Of a DNA stretch of 20,621 nt, positions 14,990 through 20,621 are shown piece after piece; positions within the stretch are counted from its first letter, which is position 1; every line of letters starts with the position of its first letter. The DNA is taken from IMG/VR virus record IMGVR_UViG_3300045999_003774, positions 1 to 20,621 of that record; one strand, given 5' to 3'. The notes beneath the pieces were generated by a model, which did no database searches, was not told the DNA's origin, and worked only from the letters and a program-made list of their open reading frames with translations. A program made the position numbers and the translations under genes. This stretch comes from a virus.

Positions 14990-15292
14990 TCAGTCCTCTG
15001 CTCGGATGTAGCCATGACGAGCCGCAACATTGCGTTCTTCACGGCGACTATGGATGATTGGGTGGCCAACCGAATCGCACTTCACACCCGGAAGATTTCT
15101 CGGAAGTGCGCGGCTGACATAGGGATACGTGCTGGTGGTGAAGTTCGGGCTGACCTGCGCTGTGCTTGCAATTCGCGTCACGGGCCCAAACATCGGATGG
15201 TCGTAGACGGCACCGATGGTCGGCGCTTCGCTCATGGCGAAGACGCATTCGATGATCTGGCCTTCTGCTGTCTGAAATTCGTATGCTGGCAT
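14990..15292 (-). CDS. FmdB-like small protein lacking zinc cysteines, 100 aa
   Basis: A 100-residue protein whose ATG overlaps the portal stop (TAATG). The N-terminus (MPAYEF, then IIECVFAMSEAP, then FGPVTRIAS) follows the layout of FmdB/zinc-ribbon proteins, MPxYEY...C..CG.....SMS.P...CP.CGG..RR, but the two CxxC knuckles are replaced by TAEGQ- and DHPMFG-type sequence. The C-terminus (GHPIIHSRREERNVAARHGY) is a second conserved-looking block of the kind found after FmdB-like modules in phage proteins. The function in phages is not established. Position between portal and scaffold suggests a head-assembly helper. Confidence 0.75.
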   Translation of the reverse strand: MPAYEFQTAEGQIIECVFAMSEAPTIGAVYDHPMFGPVTRIASTAQVSPNFTTSTYPYVSRALPRNLPGVKCDSVGHPIIHSRREERNVAARHGYIRAED

Positions 15293-17061
15293 TACATTCG
15301 CTCACGCGCTCCAGCAATCGCCGCCTGCGCTGCGGGCGGAACTGCTGGTGCTTCACCTGTAGGAGAAGGGGACGCTGCGGTTTGCGCAACACCCCCCTGC
15401 GCCGGATTTTGCGGAGCCTGCATGGCCTGCCGCATCTGGCGCAACTGGCTGTCATCAATGAACTCGGCCATCTGGGGCACGTTCTGGGCGTCGCCAAGGA
15501 ACCCGAGCAGGTCCTTCCACTTGACCCATGGCATCATCGGCATGGCCTGCGCCGCCTGCGTCACCACTTGGAACGTCTCCACCGCCCGGCGCGACGCCAG
15601 CATCTCGCTGGTCCGCTCCATGCTGTAGGCGTCCACATCGATCTGCATGTCCTCCCATGCCCCAACTTTCAAGCCACCTTGAAACACGGGGTCCGCGATC
15701 CCCATGGCGGCAGTGTCTTCCCCGCCGACCGGGAGGACGATTCGGTTGTCGTGGAACATGTACCACGCCACATTGCGCAACATGAGGTCCATGGAATCCT
15801 GAAATGCGCGCTTCAGGTGGGCAATACGCATGGTGCTGGCGGATTCTGCCACCGCCACCTCCGTTGCGCTGGCCGATCCGGCGATGTTTCCGCGCATGGC
15901 GTCCGACATGCCAAGCGCACGGTCCAGCCGCTCCTTGGCCGTCTCCACCGACTGGATGTGCTGGTTCGTGCTTCCGCCGATCTCGACGGGCTGAAGGCTG
16001 CGAGCGTCAAGTCCAGCCTCCGCAAAGACATACATGTCCGGCGCGTTGACCACGTCCTGTAGGAACTTCGGGTTCTTGGCATCCCCGACCAGCATGCGCT
16101 TGTACCGCTTCTGGTTCTCCTGCTGGCTCTTGGCCATGTCGTTGCAGTACTCGATCTGGTTCCGGCAGGCAACGATCGGGGACAGCGGATAGGGGTCGTT
16201 CGGGACCGTGAATGCGCCGAACATCGTGTATGGACCCGTCGGGGGGCCGTAGTACGGGAGCGGCTTGCGAATCATCTCGCACTGGCAGTCGTTGGAACTG
16301 CTCTGGTACTTCGCGACCGTGTAGATCGTGCCGTTCACAAGCGCCTGATCCGTCATCTCGTCCAGCAGTTCTGCCGCCATCGGGTCCAGTTCTGGCACCC
16401 AAATCTCATAGATGGCGAGTTCGTACCGCTCTGGGATGTCGCGATTGTCGCGCAGTTCGTCCACCCCGTTGTTCGTGGCCAGCATCTCGATGACTTCCTT
16501 GTTCCACGTCTCGTCCGATTCGGCGCGACGCAGCAGGTCATCCTTGTCACCGATCCAGACATGGCCCATGAAGCGGGCCTCTTCCCAGTGCATGGCCGCA
16601 GGATCGAGGATAAACCTCGCAGGATCAATGCGATAGATGCGCGGAAGGTAGGGGCCGTCGGCATCCCACTTGCGTTCCGCTCCCTTGGGCTCGTTCACCA
16701 CCAGCCCGATTCCCCAGCCAAGCAGCATGTCAGTTCCGATGCGTTCGATGGTGGAACGCAGGCGGGTCATCTTGGACCACCGATTCAGTGCCGCCTTCAT
16801 CGCAACGCACGCCGTGCGCTGGACTTCCGGGCGGGCGCTCGTCACGCGGACCTTGGGGTTGTCATGCACGATGCGTGGAAGCACCATGCTCACATAGGCA
16901 TGCACCGCGTTCTCTGGGTGGTCAATGCCATGCCCATCGCGGTATCCCTGCCCAGTGAACCACTCACGCAGTTCCTTTGGGGTGGCAAGGTGCTGATCGC
17001 GGAACCACTCGGCGCGATCGATCTCGTCACGAATTCGCGAGATGCTGGAAAAGTCAAGCAT
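15292..17061 (-). CDS. Portal protein, 589 aa
   Basis: A 589-residue portal, which forms the dodecameric ring at the capsid vertex through which DNA passes. The N-terminal pattern ENAVHAYVSMVLPRIVHDNP (about 50-69) and the middle DMLLGWGIGLVVNEP, RIDPARFILDPAA and EARFMGHVWIG are typical of podovirus-type and environmental-phage portals. So are ACRNQIEYCNDMAKSQQENQ and the long helical stretch with SATEVAVAES (about 410). The C-terminus is Pro/Ala-rich and probably disordered (last 45 residues). The ATG at 17061 overlaps the upstream gene by eight bases and has only a weak ribosome site (GGTAAAG), suggesting coupling. It stands downstream of the terminase genes and upstream of the scaffold, as expected. 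Confidence 0.9.
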   Translation of the reverse strand: MLDFSSISRIRDEIDRAEWFRDQHLATPKELREWFTGQGYRDGHGIDHPENAVHAYVSMVLPRIVHDNPKVRVTSARPEVQRTACVAMKAALNRWSKMTRLRSTIERIGTDMLLGWGIGLVVNEPKGAERKWDADGPYLPRIYRIDPARFILDPAAMHWEEARFMGHVWIGDKDDLLRRAESDETWNKEVIEMLATNNGVDELRDNRDIPERYELAIYEIWVPELDPMAAELLDEMTDQALVNGTIYTVAKYQSSSNDCQCEMIRKPLPYYGPPTGPYTMFGAFTVPNDPYPLSPIVACRNQIEYCNDMAKSQQENQKRYKRMLVGDAKNPKFLQDVVNAPDMYVFAEAGLDARSLQPVEIGGSTNQHIQSVETAKERLDRALGMSDAMRGNIAGSASATEVAVAESASTMRIAHLKRAFQDSMDLMLRNVAWYMFHDNRIVLPVGGEDTAAMGIADPVFQGGLKVGAWEDMQIDVDAYSMERTSEMLASRRAVETFQVVTQAAQAMPMMPWVKWKDLLGFLGDAQNVPQMAEFIDDSQLRQMRQAMQAPQNPAQGGVAQTAASPSPTGEAPAVPPAAQAAIAGARERM

Positions 17062-17350
17062 TGGTCTTTACCGCCTTGTTCTGCCGGATGAGATCACTGG
17101 TGGCGGTCAACGCCATGACGCGAGCCTCAAGCGCCGCAACGCGTGCCATCAACGGCAACGTGGCCTGCGGTTCGGTCGTGGGCTCCGACTTCCCCTGCAA
17201 CTGGCGCATGACCTTCTCTCCCTCAATGGGGTCAAGGTCAATCTTGATGTTGCCATGCAGCGTGATCCGGACACGACCACCCAGATCATCGATCTGGTGG
17301 ATTGCATCGACGGGATACCACGACGACCGAATCCGCAGGAACCCGTTCAC
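17054..17350 (-). CDS. Hypothetical protein, 98 aa, beta-rich with C-terminal coiled coil
   Basis: A 98-residue protein starting at a GTG that overlaps the stop of the 35-residue gene (GTGA at 17350). Residues 1-47 read as short beta strands (LRIRSSWYPVDAIHQIDD; VRITLHGNIKIDLDPIEG), a little like FlbD-type or small RNA-binding folds, though not close enough to name. Residues about 65-92 form an amphipathic helix (LMARVAALEARVMALTATSD) likely to be a coiled coil. No signal or membrane segment is present. Position just before the portal gives no firm function. Confidence 0.7.
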   Translation of the reverse strand: MNGFLRIRSSWYPVDAIHQIDDLGGRVRITLHGNIKIDLDPIEGEKVMRQLQGKSEPTTEPQATLPLMARVAALEARVMALTATSDLIRQNKAVKTNA

Positions 17351-17454
17351 TTGCGCCGCGCCTTTACGGACATTCCCATCTTCTTCGCAGCGGCCTTGGC
17401 GTCCATCTTGCCCTTTGCGGTGTACGGGAACTTCTTCTTTCCGACCTTCGGCAT
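17347..17454 (-). CDS. Tiny basic protein, 35 aa
   Basis: A 35-residue, Lys-rich protein that I translated by hand: it begins MPKVGKKKFPYTAKGKMDAK and ends VKARRK. Its ATG overlaps the upstream stop (TGATG) and its stop overlaps the next GTG (GTGA), so it sits tightly in the operon. About 15 of 35 residues are Lys or Arg. Similar tiny basic proteins beginning MPKVGKKKF occur near the terminase or portal of many environmental phages, as far as I recall; function unknown. DNA or RNA binding during packaging is the natural guess from charge. Confidence 0.72.
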   Translation of the reverse strand: MPKVGKKKFPYTAKGKMDAKAAAKKMGMSVKARRK

Positions 17455-17585
17455 CACTTGCTCTTCTTCCAGCCGCGCTTCATGGCGGCGTAAGACTTCG
17501 CGCTGACAGTGCTGGCAGACTTGGGGCGCGAGATCCCAAGTTTGCGACGCTTGTTGATGTTTCCGACCAGCGAGTTCTTGGCCAT
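17454..17585 (-). CDS. Tiny basic protein, 43 aa
   Basis: A 43-residue basic protein: MAKNSLVGNINKRRKLGISR, a Ser/Lys-rich middle, and a C-terminal AMKRGWKKSK. The ATG at 17585 lies one base after the upstream stop. The longer reading frame upstream overlaps the previous gene and is Arg-rich shadow sequence, so I used the short form. Small basic proteins beginning MAKNSLV are seen near the terminase of environmental phages (recollection, not checked). No function is known; nucleic-acid binding is suggested only by charge. Confidence 0.72.
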   Translation of the reverse strand: MAKNSLVGNINKRRKLGISRPKSASTVSAKSYAAMKRGWKKSK

Positions 17586-17586
17586 G

Positions 17587-17820
17587 TCAGCACCCCCACC
17601 TTGCCCGCGCAGCCTTGCCACGCTCACCAGTCCATGACCGGGATCGAGCACAGAACGACTTGTGGCGAGGATCGTTCTTGTCCTTGGTCGGGGCCTGCAA
17701 CTTGCTTCCCGTCGCCCGGTTGTAACGCGCACGGCCCTTGGCCGTCAGGCCAGCGCCCTTGGACACAGGCAACTTCTCGCCACGGCCAACCGACAGGTTC
17801 GGGCCACGCTTCTTCGCCAT
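17587..17820 (-). CDS. Small basic conserved phage protein (DUF6321-like), 77 aa
   Basis: A 77-residue protein beginning MAKKRGPNLSVGRGEKLPVS, followed by GAGLTAKGRARYNRATGSKL and ending in SFCARSRSWTGERGKAARAR plus four residues. The phrases KGAGLTAKGRARYNRATGS, KSFCARS and the C-terminal W-G-C recur in a small uncharacterised family of phage and bacterial proteins that I associate with DUF6321; this name is from memory. The ATG at 17820 shares one base with the preceding stop (TGATG), and GAGGAA eight bases upstream fits. Two Cys and several Arg/Lys clusters suggest nucleic-acid binding, but no role is proven. Confidence 0.75.
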   Translation of the reverse strand: MAKKRGPNLSVGRGEKLPVSKGAGLTAKGRARYNRATGSKLQAPTKDKNDPRHKSFCARSRSWTGERGKAARARWGC

Positions 17821-18107
17821 CAGTCTGCTTCCTCGATGATCGGCAGGAACGACCAAATGGGGGTTCCCTCGCCCACATATGCACACACGATGTTGTGCTC
17901 CAAGTGCTCGACCGCGTCGTCGTGGTCCATGCCCTTGTCGTTGACCAAGACCTGAACCACCCGGTGCGTGTCGTAGACAACCCGCCACGCGCCCGTCTTC
18001 ATGTCCCGCGTCAGGCCAATGACGGCATCGTCAAGACCATCAGCGAAGATGATCTCTTCCTCGTTCTCGTCGGCCCAATGCCTGACCCTGTCAGCGTTTG
18101 CAATCAT
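17820..18107 (-). CDS. Hypothetical acidic phage protein, 95 aa
   Basis: A 95-residue acidic protein. I chose the ATG at 18107 because it overlaps the terminase stop as ATGA and GGGAGG lies ten bases upstream; the longer start at 18122 sits inside the terminase gene. The sequence has an N-terminal charged part (RHWADENEEEIIFADGLDDA), a strand pair (IGLTRDMKTGAWRVVYDTHR), a helix (MDHDDAVEHLEHNIVCAYVG) and a hydrophobic end (TPIWSFLPIIEEAD). The phrase DAVEHLEHN..CAYVGEGTP is familiar from hypothetical proteins of many environmental phages. Function is unknown. Its acidity contrasts with the basic small proteins that follow. Confidence 0.78.
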   Translation of the reverse strand: MIANADRVRHWADENEEEIIFADGLDDAVIGLTRDMKTGAWRVVYDTHRVVQVLVNDKGMDHDDAVEHLEHNIVCAYVGEGTPIWSFLPIIEEAD

Positions 18108-20212
18108 CGAAATACCTCCCAATGGCGCAAGAGGTCTCCTGCCGTGCCGGGAGCGTACGACTCCTGCTCCCCGCCCGGAACAGGTGCATCATCCATGGCC
18201 ATCCACGCCAAGGCAAGCGCAATCACCCTATCGCCATGGTTCTCACGCGCACCCGTGCTCTCGTCCCGAAGCCTGCCCGGGATCACCCGCCCATTCCCAT
18301 CCAACACATACGCCAACATCTCGTCCAACGTCCCCGTGCATGGGATCACCATCTCACCCTGCTGGACCGACCTCGACAGGTTTCCAAGCAACAGGCGCTT
18401 GCTCTGCTCGCTCGACACCCAGCCAACCCGGTCAATGATCCCGTGCGTGGTCTTGCCCTCCTTGCGAGGCTTCCACACACGATGGAACCGCTGGGCCTCA
18501 AAGTCACGCTGCAAACTCTGGCCGGGCCCGTTCACCTCCCACGCCACCACCGCCTCCCGATACCACCCACGACACACCTCCGCCACCTCCGCAGCCAAGT
18601 CCGCAGGCGTGATGTTGGCATCCACCATCATCGCCACCAACCGCTTGTCCGTCACGTCCAACACCGCCACCGCACTCGCGTGGTTCCCCGTCCCGTAGGC
18701 AGGGTCAATCCCCACCGCATACGACGACACCACCGGGTCCTCGTCACCCCACAACCGCCACCGACCAGTCGGGCTGTCCACCCACTTCCCACGAATCCAG
18801 TTCGCCCGGCGTGGCTCCCGGCCAAACTCCCGCCGATGACTCGTAATCGTCACGCTCGGGAAGAACGCCGCGCCAGCACCCATCGCCTCCGCAAACACGT
18901 TCTGCGCCAAGTCCACCTTGTCACGCTTGCGCAACTGGTCGGCAAGCCATGGCGTCCAGATGTAAGTGCTTCCAACAACCCCACTTATGCTGCCGTCAAA
19001 GTCAACCCGGGTCTCCGCCCCATGCGCCTTCTCCGGATGCTGGTAGTACAGCATCTCAACCAACTCCGGGTTCCCCGTCCCACGCGCCTCGCCAACCAAC
19101 CTGTCATACCGCGTCCCATACCCAATCGGAGTGGAAACCGCGATGCGACAAGAGGTTGTGTCAGATGCCGACCGCCACGCAGCGTCGTCGTCCTCAAGCG
19201 CCGCGAACTCGTCAAACAACACAAACGTGCGCCGACCACCACGGCCAATGTGCGCGCCACTCGCCTGACCCGCAATCGTCGCCCCACTCTGCGGATGACG
19301 CAACACCATGTGCTGCCGATACTGACCACCCTTGCGCAACTCCGGAACAGGACAGGGAAGCAACCACCCGGGCTGACTTGCCAATAAGTAATCCACCTTC
19401 CAGAACAGGCTGTCCGGGTCGCCCGTCCGGTCCACGTTGTCCTCCACGCGACTCACCAACAGACTCTGCCACCCATGGAACATCCACCCCCAGACCGCCA
19501 ACCCCAACACCACCCATGACGCACCCATGTCACGGCTCTTCCGAACCACCACGTCACGACCATCGCCCACGCACGTCCGCAACCGACGGATCGCCCCAAT
19601 CTGCACAGGCCAAGGAATGAACGGTACGTCAGGAACCGCGACAGGCTTCTCGCGACCGTCAAGACCAACCTCCTTGACCCGGTACGTCCACGCCGTAAGT
19701 GCAAGCCACGCCGCAGGATCCGACTTGAACAAGGCGTGCAAATCCGCCCGCTCCGCTGGCGATGCGCCCGTCACCACAAACTCCCGTAGCCGCATCACAT
19801 CAGCCAAGTCCGCAGGCCACGAAGGGAGGCATAGGGGATCCGTACTGGGGGAATAGGGGGCTCCGTGACGCAGACGGGGGTGGGACTCCGGCGGCGCGGC
19901 AGGCCCGGGGGATCCGGACGCAGGACCCCCCCGGGGGGAGGGGTCGGCCCCGGCGGGGGGGTGGGCGGGGGCTGGGGCTGGGCTGGCCTTGGCGGGTCGT
20001 GCCTTGGCGCGGGCGTACCCCCGGTTCTGCATTCGCTTGCGCTTGACGGCGGCGCGGGTGGCGGCTGCTCGCTCTGCGGTGGTGGGTACCCCGCCGGGGT
20101 GGGCGGCTTGCCACGCTGCCCACGCCTCGCCGCCTGCGAGCCGTGCGGCCTTGCGCTTGGCCAGCCAGTCTTTCGATGCGCCTCTCGGGCGTCCCCGCCC
20201 ATCGTCAGCCAT
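18104..20212 (-). CDS. terL: Terminase large subunit, 702 aa
   Basis: The motor that translocates DNA into the procapsid and cuts it. ATPase motifs: Walker A variant RKSRDMGASW (residues 224-233), Walker B VLFDEF (331-336) and coupling motif AVSTP near 358-362. Nuclease acidic residues: Asp503 in GIDPAYGTG, Glu559 in VAWEVNGPG and Asp661 in ENHGDR, the RNase H-like set. At 702 residues it is longer than usual, because a basic N-terminus (about 1-70) and a Pro/Ala/Gly-rich linker (about 70-120) precede the ATPase. I chose the ATG at 20212, which overlaps the small-terminase stop by eight bases with GGAG seven bases before; the reading frame continues 48 codons upstream, but only inside that gene. 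Confidence 0.95.
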   Translation of the reverse strand: MADDGRGRPRGASKDWLAKRKAARLAGGEAWAAWQAAHPGGVPTTAERAAATRAAVKRKRMQNRGYARAKARPAKASPAPAPAHPPAGADPSPRGGPASGSPGPAAPPESHPRLRHGAPYSPSTDPLCLPSWPADLADVMRLREFVVTGASPAERADLHALFKSDPAAWLALTAWTYRVKEVGLDGREKPVAVPDVPFIPWPVQIGAIRRLRTCVGDGRDVVVRKSRDMGASWVVLGLAVWGWMFHGWQSLLVSRVEDNVDRTGDPDSLFWKVDYLLASQPGWLLPCPVPELRKGGQYRQHMVLRHPQSGATIAGQASGAHIGRGGRRTFVLFDEFAALEDDDAAWRSASDTTSCRIAVSTPIGYGTRYDRLVGEARGTGNPELVEMLYYQHPEKAHGAETRVDFDGSISGVVGSTYIWTPWLADQLRKRDKVDLAQNVFAEAMGAGAAFFPSVTITSHRREFGREPRRANWIRGKWVDSPTGRWRLWGDEDPVVSSYAVGIDPAYGTGNHASAVAVLDVTDKRLVAMMVDANITPADLAAEVAEVCRGWYREAVVAWEVNGPGQSLQRDFEAQRFHRVWKPRKEGKTTHGIIDRVGWVSSEQSKRLLLGNLSRSVQQGEMVIPCTGTLDEMLAYVLDGNGRVIPGRLRDESTGARENHGDRVIALALAWMAMDDAPVPGGEQESYAPGTAGDLLRHWEVFR
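19933..19982 (+). other. Clustered G-runs, potential G-quadruplex, opposite the terminase linker
   Basis: The plus strand has seven runs of three or more G in about 50 bases. The densest part (19955-19982) is G7-T-G3-C-G5-CT-G4-CT-G3, which satisfies the usual four-run quadruplex pattern with very short loops. It is opposite the Pro/Ala/Gly-rich linker codons of the large terminase, so the simplest cause is proline codon bias (CCC). The message carries the C-rich strand, so any quadruplex would form in DNA, not RNA. Confidence 0.5.
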
Positions 20213-20621
20213 CGCCCGGCTCCGGCAGGGCTGGCGGACTTTGCTGCTCGGCGCGAAGTCTCGCAGCCGCAGCGAACCTCTCCAGCATCTCCAGCGCCCT
20301 GCTGGCGTTGCCGTCCTCGACGCGCAGCCCGCCGGACACCTCGACCTTCTGCACACCGTCCCGGTACCGCCCGGGCTTCAAGCCCCGCAGCCGGAGCGCC
20401 AGCGCGTTCAACTGCACCTGCGAACCCGGCGACGCGCCGGACGCAATGCCGTCCAGCGTCTCCTCGTGCCGCTCGGCCACCACGCGCTCGGCGGTCGCTC
20501 GCGCCTGCGCGAAGGCCGGGTCCGCCTTCTCCCAGCCCACGGGAGTGCTTTCCGCCACGCCAGCAGCAGCGCAAGCGCCCCGCCAGCCTGCGCCATCAGC
20601 CCACGCTCGCAGCCACGCTGA
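20205..20621 (-). CDS. terS: Terminase small subunit, N-terminus beyond the window
   Basis: The frame is open from the right edge, so the first residues are missing; 138 are visible. The visible start, RAWADGAGWRGACAAAGVAE followed by STPVGWEKADPAFAQA, matches the helix-turn-helix of small terminases (typical form: G-x-x-x-x-AC-x-AAGVSRST-x-x-x-W-x-x-x-DP-x-FA-x-A). The GTG at 20558 would split this domain, so it is not the true start. A helical middle (ERVVAERHEETLDGIAS) and RLRGLKPGRYRD follow, then VSGGLRVEDG and a helical, acidic end. The protein recognises phage DNA and loads the large terminase. It ends eight bases inside that gene (ATGGCTGA overlap). Confidence 0.8.
   Translation of the reverse strand, partial: SAWLRAWADGAGWRGACAAAGVAESTPVGWEKADPAFAQARATAERVVAERHEETLDGIASGASPGSQVQLNALALRLRGLKPGRYRDGVQKVEVSGGLRVEDGNASRALEMLERFAAAARLRAEQQSPPALPEPGDG

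Noticed and set aside
16977-19387. Long plus-strand frames (573 and 429 residues) opposite terminase and portal genes
   Set aside because: They have Pro/Arg/His-rich, pattern-free products in GC-rich DNA; they are shadows of the large terminase, small genes and portal.
20213-20356. 48-codon upstream extension of the large terminase
   Set aside because: It lies inside the small terminase in another frame and is Arg/Cys-rich; the ATG at 20212 has a ribosome site and the usual overlap.
20408-20596. 62-residue minus-strand frame at the right edge
   Set aside because: The other frame continues to the edge and carries the small-terminase helix-turn-helix; this one is an Arg/Ala-rich shadow.
1-20621. 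CRISPR arrays, tRNA genes, integrase, insertion sequences or endolysin
   Set aside because: None was found: no regular direct repeats, no cloverleaf-like segment noticed in the few gaps, and no recognisable catalytic motifs of these proteins in any supported frame.

Overview
The window is one continuous block of the late (packaging, head, tail and DNA-ejection) genes of a tailed double-stranded DNA bacteriophage. I see 22 genes and all lie on the minus strand, so transcription runs from right (20621) to left (1). Almost every junction is a stop/start overlap (ATGA, TGATG, TAATG) or a gap of a few bases. The first and last genes run off the window edges. The gene set points to a short-tailed (podovirus-type) particle: a portal, a short adaptor, a 717-residue nozzle-like protein and a run of ejection-type proteins, with no major tail tube, tape measure or sheath. 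A lipoprotein and small membrane proteins suggest a Gram-negative host. The host itself cannot be named from the sequence, and no integrase, tRNA or bacterial gene is present.

Reading in the direction of transcription. Packaging: small terminase (cut by the right edge) and large terminase (18104-20621). Five short genes follow (17054-18107), three encoding tiny lysine/arginine-rich proteins of 77, 43 and 35 residues; the 35-residue gene is easy to miss. Head: portal, a 100-residue FmdB-like protein that has lost its zinc cysteines, an acidic scaffold candidate, the major capsid protein and a decoration-protein candidate (12247-17061). Two hairpins with GNRA loops flank the decoration gene, and the second has a U-tract like a terminator or attenuator.

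Connector and host-interaction region (7398-12195): a head-tail adaptor, an unknown structural protein, a leucine-rich-repeat-like protein, a compact sulfotransferase-like enzyme, three small membrane proteins (one a lipoprotein that looks like a one-gene spanin), and a tail fibre with an Mtd-like N-terminus and a pyocin-knob-like domain. Tail and ejection region (1-7398): the nozzle-like protein, then three Ala/Gln-rich virion proteins, then a protein of more than 802 residues that runs off the left edge. That last protein has glycine-rich hydrophobic segments and a degenerate HExxH motif.

The most unusual items are the sulfotransferase-like gene inside the structural operon, the candidate u-spanin, the paired terminal motifs in the scaffold, the N-terminal repeat and dead-protease-like motif of the giant virion protein, and the hairpin-flanked decoration gene. 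Base composition changes strongly along the block, from very GC-rich in the terminase genes to near-balanced in the fibre and nozzle genes.
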